Of a stretch of 32,495 bases of DNA, positions 23,541-32,495 are shown one piece after another. The position numbers and the translations under genes are program-made. The notes beneath the pieces were generated by a model, which did no database searches, was not told the DNA's origin, and saw only the letters and a list, made by a program, of their open reading frames with translations. Positions within the stretch are counted from its first letter, which is position 1. Every line of letters begins with the position of its first letter. The DNA is from Hoylesella loescheii DSM 19665 = JCM 12249 = ATCC 15930 (GTDB lineage: Bacteria; Bacteroidota; Bacteroidia; Bacteroidales; Bacteroidaceae): assembly GCF_000378085.1 (NCBI RefSeq), contig NZ_KB899230.1, positions 1-32,495 on the forward strand, in the 5' to 3' direction.

Positions 23541-26324
23541 CTAATGTGCTTCTAGCCAGTTATTTCCCCATCCGCTATCGGCCACCAAAGGAACATCGAG
23601 CGGGTAGGCAGCTTGCATTTCTTCCATAACGATACGTTCAACCTGTTCTTTCTCTGTTGGAAGAACGCTGAAGTTAAGTTCGTCGTGCACCTGCAAAATC
23701 ATCTTCGAGCGTATGTTTTCACGTTGGAAACGTTGGAAAATACGCACCATGGCCACCTTAATGATGTCGGCAGCCGACCCCTGTATGGGTGCATTGATGG
23801 CGTTACGTTCGGCAATTGCGCGCACGGTGGCATTACCGCTGTTGATGTCTGGCAAGTAACGGCGGCGGTGGAAGAATGTTTCCACGTAGCCATTGGCCCT
23901 TGCCGTCTCCTTGGCTTGCTCCATATACTGTTGCACTTGCGGAAACATCTTGAAGTATCCATCGATAAGCTGTTTGGCCTCGGCACGCTCGATGTTGAGC
24001 CTATCAGCCAAACCAAACACCGTTATGCCGTAAATGATGCCGAAGTTAGCCCGTTTTGCCTTCGTACGTTCATCGCGCGTAACCTCCGAAACAGGCTTAT
24101 TGTAAATCTTTGCAGCCGTTGCAGCGTGGATGTCGTAACCCTCGCGGAAGGCATCGAGCATGTTGGCGTCCTGACTGAGGTGAGCCATCACGCGCAATTC
24201 AATCTGACTATAATCCGCCGAGAAGAACTCGCAGCCCTCTTCGGGAATGAAACACTTGCGTATTTCCTTGCCATCTTCGCCACGAACGGGAATGTTTTGC
24301 AGGTTCGGATCGCTTGAAGAGAGTCGCCCCGTGGCTGTAACTGCTTGGTTGAACGATGTATGTATGTGGCTCGTACGTGGGTTTATCAGTTTCGGAAGAG
24401 CGTCTACGTATGTGCCGAGCAGCTTTTTCAGTGCACGATAATCTAGAATATGCGCCACGATGGGGTGCTTGGAGCGAAGCGTTTGCAACACCTCTTCGCT
24501 GGTGACATACTGTCCTGTCTTGGTTTTCTTGGGCTTATCGATGATTTTCATCTCGCCAAAGAGAATGTCGCCCACCTGTTTAGGCGATGCCACGTTAAAC
24601 GTTTTGCCTGCCGCTTGGTAGATTTCTTGCTCCAATTGCAGCATGCGTTCGGTGAAAACCTGCGATGTTTCTTTCAGTGCGGCAGTGTCTATGCGCACGC
24701 CGTTACACTCCATTTCGGCTAAAACAGGTATCAACGGCATTTCCACTTCATTGAAAAGACGCTCTACGCCAGCCTCAACAAGCTTGGGTTGAAGTACGTT
24801 TTTAAGTTGCAGCGTTATGTCGGCATCTTCGCAAGCATAGTTATATACCTCGCTAGGAGCCAGTTCGCGCATGTTTTTCTGTGCCTTACCCTTCGGTCCG
24901 ATAAGCGCGTCGATGTGCACCGTTTCGTAGTTAAGGTACACTTCGGCCATGAAATCCATGTTATGACGCAGTTCGGGTTGCAGCAGATAATGGGCCACCA
25001 TGGTATCGAAGAGCGGTCCTTGCAGGGCGACACCATACGAACGAAGCACCTCGAGGTCGTATTTAATATTCTGTCCAACCTTTAAAGTGTTTGGATTTTC
25101 GTATATAGCTTTGAACCTATCCACGATGTTTTGCGCCTCATCGGCCTGTTCTGGCACGGGCACATAATAGGCTTTCATCTCTTCTATGGCAAAACTAAGC
25201 CCCACCAATTGGGCTTCGATGGCGTTGGTAGATGTTGTTTCGGTGTCGAGGCTTATTACATCGGCAGTCGAAAGCAACGTTACGAGGGCTTGCATGTCGG
25301 CCTCGGTCTGTACCAAATGATACTCGTGAGGCGTTGTTTCTATCGTTTGGCGATTGGCCGAAGCAGCAGATTGAGGTTCGAACAAACTGTTGTCGGTCTC
25401 TGCCATTGCAGGTTCGTCGAACAAAGAAAGCTGCCTGTTCTCCACCTTTTTAGGCTTTTCGGCCTTGTTGAGCAGGCGTGTGGCAAAGCTCTTAAACTCT
25501 AATTCGGTAAATATCTCTTGCAGTTTGGTTGCATCGGGTTCTTTTAGTCGCAGCTGTTCGAGATCTAGTTCTACCGGCACATCTGTGCGGATGGTGGCCA
25601 AGAACTTCGACATCTTGATGTCTTCAACGGCTGCCTCCACTTTCTCGCGCATCTTTCCTTTCAGTTGGGCTGTGTTTTTGAGCAGTTGTTCCACAGTTCC
25701 GAACTCGTTGATAAGCTTCGATGCCGTTTTTTCGCCTACGCCCGGACAGCCTGGGAAGTTGTCGGCCGAGTCGCCCATCAGTGCTAGGAGGTCGATAACC
25801 TGCAAGGGCGAAGAGACGTTGTACTTCTGGTTAACCTCCTCGGGACCCATCGTTTCGTATCCGCCACCATGTCGCGGGCGATACATGTACACGTTAGAGC
25901 GCACCAGTTGGGCGTAATCCTTGTCGGGCGTAAGCATGTAAGTATCAACGCCTTGTTGGCCAGCCTTTAGCGCCAGCGTACCAATAACGTCGTCGGCTTC
26001 GAACCCATCAACCTGTAACACGGGTATGTGGTAGGCCGTAAGAATGTCTTTGATGATGGGTACAGAGCGCTTAATGTCTTCGGGCGTTTCCTCGCGCTGT
26101 GCCTTATACTGTGGAAAAGCTTCGTTTCGAAAGGTTAGTCCGTGGTCGAAAGCTACGCCAATATGCGATGGCTGCTCTTTGGTGAGCACCTCGTTAAGCG
26201 TGTTGCAGAAGCCCATAACAGCCGAAGTGTTAAGCCCTTTCGAGTTTATTCGTGGGTTGTTGATGAAGGCGTAATACGAGCGATATATTAAAGCGTAAGC
26301 GTCTATGAGGAATAGTTTATCCAT
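23541..26324 (-). CDS. polA: DNA polymerase I with intact proofreading domain
   Basis: Pol I removes RNA primers and fills gaps in replication and repair. The 927 residues match the E. coli length and numbering closely. The N-terminal 5' nuclease (about 1-290) shows FEADDVIGTLA and the LLALMGDSADNFPGCPGVG segment. The 3'-5' exonuclease is intact: DTE with D360 and E362 (E. coli D355/E357), NIKYDLE, and YACEDADI. The polymerase domain has DYSQIELR with D704, the O-helix region RTKAKRANFGIIYG, and QVHDEL with D881 (E. coli D705 and D882). Many bacterial Pol I enzymes have lost proofreading, so its retention here is worth recording. The gene is divergent from the prenyl synthase across 90 bases. 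On the minus strand a near-consensus TAATTTTA (26347-26354) may be its -7 element. Confidence 0.97.
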   Translation of the reverse strand: MDKLFLIDAYALIYRSYYAFINNPRINSKGLNTSAVMGFCNTLNEVLTKEQPSHIGVAFDHGLTFRNEAFPQYKAQREETPEDIKRSVPIIKDILTAYHIPVLQVDGFEADDVIGTLALKAGQQGVDTYMLTPDKDYAQLVRSNVYMYRPRHGGGYETMGPEEVNQKYNVSSPLQVIDLLALMGDSADNFPGCPGVGEKTASKLINEFGTVEQLLKNTAQLKGKMREKVEAAVEDIKMSKFLATIRTDVPVELDLEQLRLKEPDATKLQEIFTELEFKSFATRLLNKAEKPKKVENRQLSLFDEPAMAETDNSLFEPQSAASANRQTIETTPHEYHLVQTEADMQALVTLLSTADVISLDTETTSTNAIEAQLVGLSFAIEEMKAYYVPVPEQADEAQNIVDRFKAIYENPNTLKVGQNIKYDLEVLRSYGVALQGPLFDTMVAHYLLQPELRHNMDFMAEVYLNYETVHIDALIGPKGKAQKNMRELAPSEVYNYACEDADITLQLKNVLQPKLVEAGVERLFNEVEMPLIPVLAEMECNGVRIDTAALKETSQVFTERMLQLEQEIYQAAGKTFNVASPKQVGDILFGEMKIIDKPKKTKTGQYVTSEEVLQTLRSKHPIVAHILDYRALKKLLGTYVDALPKLINPRTSHIHTSFNQAVTATGRLSSSDPNLQNIPVRGEDGKEIRKCFIPEEGCEFFSADYSQIELRVMAHLSQDANMLDAFREGYDIHAATAAKIYNKPVSEVTRDERTKAKRANFGIIYGITVFGLADRLNIERAEAKQLIDGYFKMFPQVQQYMEQAKETARANGYVETFFHRRRYLPDINSGNATVRAIAERNAINAPIQGSAADIIKVAMVRIFQRFQRENIRSKMILQVHDELNFSVLPTEKEQVERIVMEEMQAAYPLDVPLVADSGWGNNWLEAH

Positions 26325-26388
26325 AAGTTTTAATTGTTATATCGTGTAAAATTACGAAATAAAATGGGGTTGATAACGATTTATTGTG

Positions 26389-26396
26389 TAAATTTG
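26389..26396 (+). promoter_or_regulatory. -7 promoter motif of the polyprenyl synthase gene
   Basis: TAAATTTG fits TAnnTTTG and lies 18 bases before the ATG at 26415, so the 5' leader would be very short. The -33 element is weak (GTTG at 26369-26372, closer than usual). The region is shared with divergent polA. Confidence 0.5.
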
Positions 26397-26414
26397 TGTC
26401 AAATTTGAGATTAC

Positions 26415-27392
26415 ATGGATAATTTGTCGACCATACGGACACCTATATACACCGAGTTACAAGACTTTATCGCCCTGTTCGACAAGTCGCTGACCCACGA
26501 AGACGGACTGTTGGGCCAGGCCTTAGAGCATGTACGCGCCAAAGGAGGCAAACGCATGCGCCCCATACTTATCTTGCTGATGACTAAAAGCTTCGGCACG
26601 GTTACGCCTGTGGCACAATATGCCGCTGTGGGACTTGAACTGCTGCATACGGCTAGCCTTGTGCACGACGACGTGGTGGACGAAAGTGGCGAGCGGCGAG
26701 GTCAGGCTTCGGTCAACGCTTCGTATAACAACAAGGTGGCGGTGCTCGTTGGCGACTATATTCTCTCTACGGCCTTGCTTAGCATTGCACGCACCAACGA
26801 CTGCGACATTGTGTGCGACTTGGCCGAACTTGGTCGTACATTGTCGAATGGCGAGATACTGCAACTAACCAATATCGTTAACACCAACTTCTCTGAAGAG
26901 GTGTATTTCGAGGTGATAAGGCAAAAAACGGCTGCCTTGTTCGAGTCGTGTGCCGTGATTGGTGCTAAGGCCGGCGGAGCCGATAAGCAAGCCGTTGAGG
27001 CTGCTCGTGCCTTTGGACGCAATGTTGGCATTATCTTCCAAATTCGCGACGACATATTTGATTATTACCAATCGGCCGACTTAGGTAAGCCCACAGGCAA
27101 CGATATGGCCGAAGGTAAATTAACCTTGCCCGTGCTTTATGCCCTTAACACCACTGGCGATACTCAAATGGCAGCCTTAGCACGCAAGGTTAAGGCGCGT
27201 AATGTGTCGGCCGAAGAGATTGCTCAACTGGTGGAATTCACCAAGAACAACGGTGGCATTGCATACGCCGAACGAAAGATGGCCGAATGCCAAGCACTCG
27301 CCATAGACTTTATCGACCAATATGTGGCCGACACCCAACTGAAAAACGCCTTGAAAGCATACGTAGATTTTATAATAGATAGAAAAAACTAG
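26415..27392 (+). CDS. Long-chain polyprenyl diphosphate synthase
   Basis: Trans-prenyl synthases extend an allylic diphosphate with isopentenyl diphosphate, giving side chains for menaquinone or carriers. The 325 residues include GGKRMRP (substrate-binding Lys/Arg), the first aspartate-rich motif D85-D86-V-V-D89, and the second, D212-D213-I-F-D216, followed by GKPTGNDMAEGKLTLPV. The residues four and five positions before the first motif are Ser and Ala (LLHTASLVHDD). Small residues there allow long products, so a chain of eight or more isoprene units (IspB/HepT-like) is likelier than farnesyl diphosphate. The exact length, and so the gene symbol, cannot be set from sequence alone. It is divergent from polA and separated by 205 bases from the next lipoprotein gene. 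Confidence 0.92.
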   Translation: MDNLSTIRTPIYTELQDFIALFDKSLTHEDGLLGQALEHVRAKGGKRMRPILILLMTKSFGTVTPVAQYAAVGLELLHTASLVHDDVVDESGERRGQASVNASYNNKVAVLVGDYILSTALLSIARTNDCDIVCDLAELGRTLSNGEILQLTNIVNTNFSEEVYFEVIRQKTAALFESCAVIGAKAGGADKQAVEAARAFGRNVGIIFQIRDDIFDYYQSADLGKPTGNDMAEGKLTLPVLYALNTTGDTQMAALARKVKARNVSAEEIAQLVEFTKNNGGIAYAERKMAECQALAIDFIDQYVADTQLKNALKAYVDFIIDRKN

Positions 27393-27597
27393 CAATGCTT
27401 CTGAGTTGTTAGGTTCATGAGTTTATGAGTTATATCGCACTCTTTCGCAAGCAAGAATGCTTACCAACTTATTGCTCTGTATGAACGCTAAGACAGAAAA
27501 GCTGGCCAAACACACCAGCTTCTAAACCAACAGACTTCAATAACTAAGTAATAAAACAAAGCCGAAAGGCATCAAATTAACTATTAAATAAAATAAC

Positions 27598-28929
27598 ATG
27601 AGAGAATTAAGACGCTTTGGGTACCTAGTGTTAGGTGCCTCTTTGGCGTTCGGTGTTGCCGCTTGTGGCTCGTCGAACGATGACAACGGTCCTATTGCTG
27701 GCGGAATAGATCCAGGAGATAAGACCGAGATCAACACCGAACTGCCCCCCGAACAGAAAAAGCTAGAGTTGGATAAGACCGCTAAACGGGCTTTGGCAAT
27801 GATTAAAACCACCGACTTTAACAACCTTGAAAACCTTGCTAACTATGTTAAGGACAACTTAGTAACCGACCACGCCACGGCAAAGATTGACAAGTGGTGG
27901 CGCGATAAGCTGAAAAGCTTTTGGACCGACCTTGGTAAACGCGAGAACGACATGAAGGTAATGCAGCGCATGATCGACTTAGCACAGATTAAGGGACACT
28001 TTACCGTGGAGAAGGGACAATGGGTTAGAAAAGACGCCGACGACCTCCAGTTCATCTTTAACGATAATAATGGCAAGGAATGTGTGCTTAAACTTGCGCT
28101 TTCGGGTAAGCAAACCAATATGTATATGCCTTTCTTGGATGATGAAGAAAGGGAGTATAAGGGCAATGGAAAGTACGATCGCACCAAGATTGAAACCAAA
28201 TTAAACATCCCCGAACATGCAACGCTTACGCTTACACAAGGCGGAAAGACCTTGCTTACGGGCGTATTGAACACCAAGGTGTCTACAAATGGCACGTTCG
28301 ACGCGGCAAAAGACAATATCGAAGCCAACTGCAAGCTAGCCATCAACAACTATGTGTTGGAGGTGAAGCAGCTGATGTTCGAGGCTTCGAAGGGTGCAAA
28401 GGTTGAGGCTACTGCTACTATTGGCAACCAAAAACTGTTCAACATCATGCTTTCGGTTAACGGACAGGCCACCAACGAACGCATTCAGAGCGTGGGAGAG
28501 GTAAATGTAGCTTTCGACGTTTTGGGCGAAGTGCAATTCAAAGGCAAGATAGACGACGGTAGCACCTTTAACAAATCGTTCAAGCCACTGATGCAAGGGG
28601 GCACGTTTGGTGACGGGAAGTTTACCTATTATACTGAGAAAGAGTACAAGGGCTTAGTTGAAGAGGCCAATAAGCACCTCAATGCGGGCCTATTCTTAAA
28701 GGGTTCAAACAAGCGTAGCGCCAATATCGAACTGGGAGCATTTGCAGAACAAGTGCATGACGACCTCACACTACAGTATAAAGAGATGTGGAAGCCCTAT
28801 GTTTTGTTGAAGTTTGACGACAAGACAAGCTATGCCTTTAAAGACTATTTCACGAAGGAAAACTTCCCTGATGTGTACAAACAGGCTAGCAAACTAATCG
28901 AATCGTTCGAAAGAATGCTTAATAAGTAA
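27598..28929 (+). CDS. Predicted lipoprotein of unknown function
   Basis: This 443-residue protein has a clear lipoprotein signal with lipobox GVAAC (Cys23), followed by GSSNDDNGPIAGG, an acidic and flexible linker that fits surface-exposed Bacteroidota lipoproteins. After a lysine-rich helical part (about 48-130, including KIDKWWRDKLKSFWTDL) the protein is beta-rich. It has two similar stretches, LTLTQGGKTLLTGVLNTKVS and ATIGNQKLFNIMLSVNGQ, suggesting repeated sheet elements. I do not recognise a domain. It lies between the prenyl synthase and the TonB receptor operon, with 205 and 261 bases around it, so it is probably transcribed alone. No TAnnTTTG motif is obvious upstream. Confidence 0.75.
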   Translation: MRELRRFGYLVLGASLAFGVAACGSSNDDNGPIAGGIDPGDKTEINTELPPEQKKLELDKTAKRALAMIKTTDFNNLENLANYVKDNLVTDHATAKIDKWWRDKLKSFWTDLGKRENDMKVMQRMIDLAQIKGHFTVEKGQWVRKDADDLQFIFNDNNGKECVLKLALSGKQTNMYMPFLDDEEREYKGNGKYDRTKIETKLNIPEHATLTLTQGGKTLLTGVLNTKVSTNGTFDAAKDNIEANCKLAINNYVLEVKQLMFEASKGAKVEATATIGNQKLFNIMLSVNGQATNERIQSVGEVNVAFDVLGEVQFKGKIDDGSTFNKSFKPLMQGGTFGDGKFTYYTEKEYKGLVEEANKHLNAGLFLKGSNKRSANIELGAFAEQVHDDLTLQYKEMWKPYVLLKFDDKTSYAFKDYFTKENFPDVYKQASKLIESFERMLNK

Positions 28930-29190
28930 ACCTATTTTCCATCGCTCAGGACCTTTAGTTTGCCTTGGACGATGCGTATTTATCCAATGATAGAAATGGT
29001 ATCGAAACGATATTGCCTTGTTAGCACGGCTGTACGAAGGCATGTTTCCCTACCATTTCTATTTTGTTTTAATGCTGCGTGTGTGGCTTTTCACACTTAT
29101 TGCATGGCCATAACCCACCAAACGCTAAGTCACCCCCTATCATTTTACCCTTAAACCACCATTATTATTCGCCGCTTAACTTATCATATA

Positions 29191-31215
29191 ATGCCCCGAA
29201 CATGGCTTGCCTTGCTCTTCTTTGCCTCGTTTTTACAGGCCGAAGCACAAACAGCCGACACGCTGAAGACAGCCAACATACGCAATGTGGACGTTGTTGC
29301 GCCACGCTTGCGAGGTAAGTTGCGTGCCAATGCCTTAGGGCAAATAACGCTAAACCTCGATTTTCTGAACGACATGCCTAAGCTATTTGGCAATGCCGAC
29401 CCATTGCGCTATGCCCAATCGTTGCCCAATGTGCAAACCAGTGGTGAACTAGATGCGGGCTTGCACATTGAGGGATGCGACAATGCACACAACGAAATGA
29501 GCCTTAACGGCGTGCCTGTGCATAACGCTGCCCATTTGTTAGGCTTCTTTTCGGTGTTTAACGCCAGCCATTATGCACAGATGCGCTTTTCGCCTACAGC
29601 CCTTTCGGCAGGTAATGCCAATAGGTTGGGTGGCTTTGTAGACCTTTGTTCGCCCGACACCATTAGCCGTAGGTTTGCCGCTGAGGGTAGTGTGGGACTT
29701 ATTTCATCGCAAGCCACATTGCGTGTGCCCATCGGTACGAAGTCGGAATTGACGCTTTCGGGGCGCTCGGCCTACATAAACCTGCTTTATCACCAGCTAC
29801 TTCGCATGCGCGAAATGGCTTTAAAATACGGCTTTTACGATGCAAACCTGACGTGGACTTACTGCCCCGACAGCAACAATACCCTGCGGATAGACTATTA
29901 TAGCGGACAAGACAATGGCGAATTAAATGACATGGTATCTGTGTATGATGGTAAATTGAAGTGGAATAACTATTTGGGCGCATTGCATTGGACGCGACGC
30001 ATGGGTAGGGCAACGCTTCAACAAACGGCTTATCTCTCTGCTTATGGCAACGAGTTTTCTACTAGTTTCCAGAACATTCACTTGCGTTTGCCCTCGTCTA
30101 TCACAGATTGGGGCTACAAGGCACGCTTTTCTCTTGCCCCTTTAAACGTGCATGCCGCTGTGGTTTACCATCGCCTGCGACTTCAATCGCCTGAAGTGAG
30201 CGGCGATAGGCAATATAACAGCCCCTCTCAGCAAAAGCAACGCACACTGGAAACATCGCTCGGGGCCGACATCGCTTTGCCCTTGGCCGAGCATTGGCAG
30301 TTAACGGGCGGTTTGCGAGCCACTGCATACCGCTCGCCCGATGCTACTTTCTATGGTGTAGACCCTCTTTTGAACGTCGTTTGGCAATCGCCTGTGGGTA
30401 CGTTTCTCGTTAGTGGGGCTGTAAAACGTCAGTACCTCTTTCGCACGGGCTTCTCTTCGCTCAATCTTCCCAGTGAGTTTTGGCTCTCATCATCGGCTGC
30501 CCATCGTCCGCAACGTGCCCTCAACCTCTCTGCCAACTATCGTGTAGCGCTTCTTAGGGGTGCATTACAGCTTACGGCAGGTGTTTATCACAAGTGGCTT
30601 TATCGTCAATACGAATATGTTAGTACGCCATTCGATGTTATTTTCAATCCTTCGGCCGATATAAATTTGCGCCTCGTTGAGGGCGAGGGACGCAATTATG
30701 GCGCACATGTGATGCTCGAAAAGCGTTCGGGAAAGCTAACGGGATGGGTTAGTTACGCATGGGGTAGGGCGCAACGACGTTATCCAGGTACGTCCTTGCT
30801 TGGCGATTACCCTGCTGGTCATGAGCGCATACACGAGCTTAACGCCGTAGCCACCTATCAAATGAGCCCTCGTTGGCGTTTCGGAGCAACGTTGGTGTGG
30901 GCTAGTGGCACGCCATTCACTGCGCCCGAGAGCTTTTATCTGATAGACGGCAACCTTGTTTCGCAGTTCGGAGCACACAACGGGGCAAGGCTAGGCACGT
31001 ATGTGCGGCTCGATTTATCGGCAAATTATCTGCTGTATAGCCGTAATGGGCGCGAGCACGGCCTTAACCTGTCGGTGTATAACGCCAATATGCGACGCAA
31101 CGACTTGTTTTGGCGCATACGTATAGATGGCGATGGCTATTCGTATAGGCCGATGTCGTTCTTGCCACAGCAAATGCCCTTCCTACCATCCATCAGTTAT
31201 TTCTTTAAATTTTAG
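29191..31215 (+). CDS. TonB-dependent receptor of the DUF4249-paired type
   Basis: This 674-residue protein has a signal peptide ending near AEA/Q and a short TonB-box-like start (ANIRNVDVVAPRL). A plug domain follows, with SLPNVQTSGELDAGLHIEGC, then NEMSLNGVPV and FNASHYAQMRFSPTALSAGN. The rest is beta-barrel with many Tyr and Trp, ending SISYFFKF with a terminal aromatic residue. Such receptors import siderophores, metals or other ligands across the outer membrane. It lacks the N-terminal carboxypeptidase-regulatory domain common in Bacteroidota receptors and is short. The next gene, a DUF4249 lipoprotein, starts only three bases after the stop, a pairing common in this phylum and analogous to SusCD. 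The ligand is not inferable from the sequence. Confidence 0.88.
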   Translation: MPRTWLALLFFASFLQAEAQTADTLKTANIRNVDVVAPRLRGKLRANALGQITLNLDFLNDMPKLFGNADPLRYAQSLPNVQTSGELDAGLHIEGCDNAHNEMSLNGVPVHNAAHLLGFFSVFNASHYAQMRFSPTALSAGNANRLGGFVDLCSPDTISRRFAAEGSVGLISSQATLRVPIGTKSELTLSGRSAYINLLYHQLLRMREMALKYGFYDANLTWTYCPDSNNTLRIDYYSGQDNGELNDMVSVYDGKLKWNNYLGALHWTRRMGRATLQQTAYLSAYGNEFSTSFQNIHLRLPSSITDWGYKARFSLAPLNVHAAVVYHRLRLQSPEVSGDRQYNSPSQQKQRTLETSLGADIALPLAEHWQLTGGLRATAYRSPDATFYGVDPLLNVVWQSPVGTFLVSGAVKRQYLFRTGFSSLNLPSEFWLSSSAAHRPQRALNLSANYRVALLRGALQLTAGVYHKWLYRQYEYVSTPFDVIFNPSADINLRLVEGEGRNYGAHVMLEKRSGKLTGWVSYAWGRAQRRYPGTSLLGDYPAGHERIHELNAVATYQMSPRWRFGATLVWASGTPFTAPESFYLIDGNLVSQFGAHNGARLGTYVRLDLSANYLLYSRNGREHGLNLSVYNANMRRNDLFWRIRIDGDGYSYRPMSFLPQQMPFLPSISYFFKF

Positions 31216-31218
31216 GCT

Positions 31219-32058
31219 ATGTACAGGTTTATGCTCTTGTTATTGTTGGCATGTCTTTGCCTTGGTTGCGAAGAAACCGAGGTGAAACAGGTTCCCCCGC
31301 AGCTTGTGGTTGAGGGCTGGATAGATAGTGGTGGCTTCCCCATCGTGAAGCTAACCACCACCGTTCCCGTGTCTAAGCAAGCGCAATCTACCGATTCGCT
31401 CGACCGCTTTTTGGTGCGTTGGGCGAAGGTTACGGTGAGTGACGGCACGCGCGAAGTGGTGCTTACGGGTATGCCACGTAGGGATTACTTCCCTCCTTAC
31501 ATATATACCACCTCCGAAATGCGGGGCGAAGTGGGTAAGACTTACACGCTTAAGGTGGACTATCAAAACTTTCATGCCCATGCCGTAACCACTATACCCA
31601 AACCTGTAGCCCTTTCACGTATCTCGGCAGAAGAGATACCCTTATATCCTGGATGGTTTAAGCTGCGCATCGACTTTAAAGACGACCCCGCCACAACCGA
31701 CTATTATAAGGTGTTTGTACGACTTTATGGTGAAAATCAAGACTTTCATTCTACCTACTTCGGCACGTATAACGACCGCCTTTTACCAACACAGGCCTCG
31801 CTTTTAGTAGAGAATGCGCGGCAAAACGTTGTCAATCCAACTGCCACTTTCTTTAAGCGCTACGAGATAGTAAACATTAAATTCTGCCATATCGACTCCG
31901 TTTCGTACGACTTTTGGAAAAGTATGGACGGCTACCAAAGTGAGGGTCGCAATCCGCTTTTTAACGCCATGCAGAACATCCGCTCGAATATTCAAGGAGG
32001 TTTGGGCTATTGGTGTGGCTATGGAGCATCTTATTATGCTTATCAGATTTTAAATTAA
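31219..32058 (+). CDS. DUF4249 lipoprotein, partner of the TonB-dependent receptor
   Basis: This 279-residue lipoprotein has a short signal with lipobox CLGC (Cys17) followed by EETE, consistent with surface display. PPQLVVEGWIDSGGFPIVKL, then TVPVS, is the standard opening of DUF4249. The middle (GEVGKTYTLKVDYQNFHAHA) is Ig-like, and the end (NPLFNAMQNIRSNIQGGLGY, then WCGYGASYY) is the conserved DUF4249 C-terminus. DUF4249 proteins are encoded next to TonB-dependent receptors and probably help capture ligand at the surface; direct biochemical data are scarce. The gene starts three bases after the receptor stop codon and is surely in the same operon. A REP-like element follows immediately. 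Confidence 0.9.
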   Translation: MYRFMLLLLLACLCLGCEETEVKQVPPQLVVEGWIDSGGFPIVKLTTTVPVSKQAQSTDSLDRFLVRWAKVTVSDGTREVVLTGMPRRDYFPPYIYTTSEMRGEVGKTYTLKVDYQNFHAHAVTTIPKPVALSRISAEEIPLYPGWFKLRIDFKDDPATTDYYKVFVRLYGENQDFHSTYFGTYNDRLLPTQASLLVENARQNVVNPTATFFKRYEIVNIKFCHIDSVSYDFWKSMDGYQSEGRNPLFNAMQNIRSNIQGGLGYWCGYGASYYAYQILN

Positions 32059-32061
32059 TCA

Positions 32062-32229
32062 CGCGAATTCAGGGTAAGAAAAATTCGTTATGCCATCAAC
32101 CGCTAGGCGGTAGTTGATGAGGTAGTCATTCGTTTTTATCTAATCTTTCTCAAAATGCATTGTAGACAATTCGCCAATCCCTCATATTCGCATAGGCCGT
32201 TATGAGCTGATTGTTATCCCGAATATACG
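32062..32229. repeat. Shortened REP-like inverted-repeat element, copy 3
   Basis: It begins cgcgaattcagggtaag and ends ttatcccgaatatacg, like the termini of the element at 22854-23283. The arms meet at the core, which reads atcaaccgctaggcggtagt, followed by the shared subterminal tttttatctaatctttctca. The long unique centre is missing, so this is a deletion derivative. Its last 50 bases also resemble 9351-9410. Confidence 0.75.
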
Positions 32230-32273
32230 TATTAATAACCCTTTTATGGTCAACGAGTCAGTACAAAGCCATT

Positions 32274-32399
32274 TGTAGTGGGGCTACAAGTCGTTTGTAG
32301 TCGCACTACAAGTTGTTTGTAGTCACGCTACAATTTGTTTGTAGTGACGCTACAAGCGCTTTGTAGTGTCAGTACAAGATAGCTTGTACTGATGCAAAC
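32274..32399. repeat. 22-bp-period palindrome array, TGTAG/CTACA class
   Basis: Five units start at 32274, 32296, 32318, 32340 and 32362, exactly 22 bases apart, with a sixth degenerate unit near 32385. Each is a 15-nt imperfect palindrome such as TGTAGTCGCACTACA or TGTAGTGACGCTACA, then a 7-nt spacer (agtcgtt, agttgtt, atttgtt, agcgctt). Length, spacing and symmetry are the same as in the TGGAA/TTCCA arrays, but the sequence is unrelated. Confidence 0.9.
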
Positions 32400-32495
32400 T
32401 GTAGTGTACTGAGATTAGTTGACACTTTTCGTTGTTAAATACTCCTTTGGTTGACAAGAAAAATCCTTATGTTGTATTTAGGTTGTCATGTCCTT

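Larger units (their letters stand above)
32059..32495. other. Terminal intergenic region with a repeat element and an array
   Basis: After the DUF4249 gene come a short REP-like element (32062-32229), a 22-bp-period array of the TGTAG class (32274-32399) and about 95 bases of AT-rich sequence containing two gttgaca words. I cannot support a gene start before the window ends. Confidence 0.65.

Noticed and set aside
28960..29154. 64-codon frame before the TonB receptor gene
   Set aside because: No promoter, signal or family features; short chance frame in a 261-base gap.

Overview
The window looks like chromosomal DNA of a Bacteroidota species, most likely Prevotella or a close relative. This rests on a SusC/SusD pair, a PorZ-like type IX secretion protein, a Bacteroidota-type T6SS tube protein (TssD), DUF4249, DUF3108 and DUF4369 families, promoters of the TAnnTTTG type, and the general lack of Shine-Dalgarno sequences. 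It carries 16 supported protein genes, one of them cut by the window edge. I saw no tRNA, rRNA, CRISPR array, transposase or prophage gene.

Layout. 1-121: start of a leftward TssD gene. 122-1283: long intergenic region with a 22-bp-period palindrome array and a long perfect hairpin. 1284-7032: rightward Big_5-type lipoprotein, DUF3108 protein and MutS, closed by a strong hairpin that also faces the leftward lipoprotein gene at 7339-8271. 8272-10169: about 1.9 kb without genes, holding a roughly 576-bp inverted-repeat element, a 132-bp tandem repeat and a second 22-bp-period array. 10170-14923: orphan SusC/SusD pair with a terminator. 15115-15700: a dense cluster of DnaA boxes next to AT-rich DNA, the best candidate in the window for a replication origin. 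15749-22194: rightward genes for a cysteine-less thioredoxin-fold lipoprotein, an M16 peptidase, RdgB, PorZ and a DUF417 membrane protein. 22195-23540: a second repeat-rich gap with a third array, a 430-bp inverted-repeat element and a pyrimidine-rich duplication. 23541-26324: polA, leftward, divergent from a long-chain polyprenyl diphosphate synthase. 27598-32058: a lipoprotein of unknown function, then a TonB-dependent receptor/DUF4249 operon. 32059-32495: a shortened copy of the inverted-repeat element and a fourth array.

How it fits together. The genes are mostly housekeeping (mismatch repair, DNA polymerase I, nucleotide-pool cleaning, isoprenoid chain synthesis) mixed with envelope functions (SusCD, TonB receptor, PorZ, lipoproteins). 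The unusual content is in the gaps. Four arrays share one geometry, a 15-nt imperfect palindrome plus a 7-nt spacer repeating every 22 bp, in two unrelated sequence classes (TGGAA...TTCCA and TGTAG...CTACA). Three of the four lie near REP-like inverted-repeat elements built around a conserved ACCGCgtaGCGGT hairpin. I do not recognise these arrays as a described system. They and the DnaA-box cluster are the main leads.
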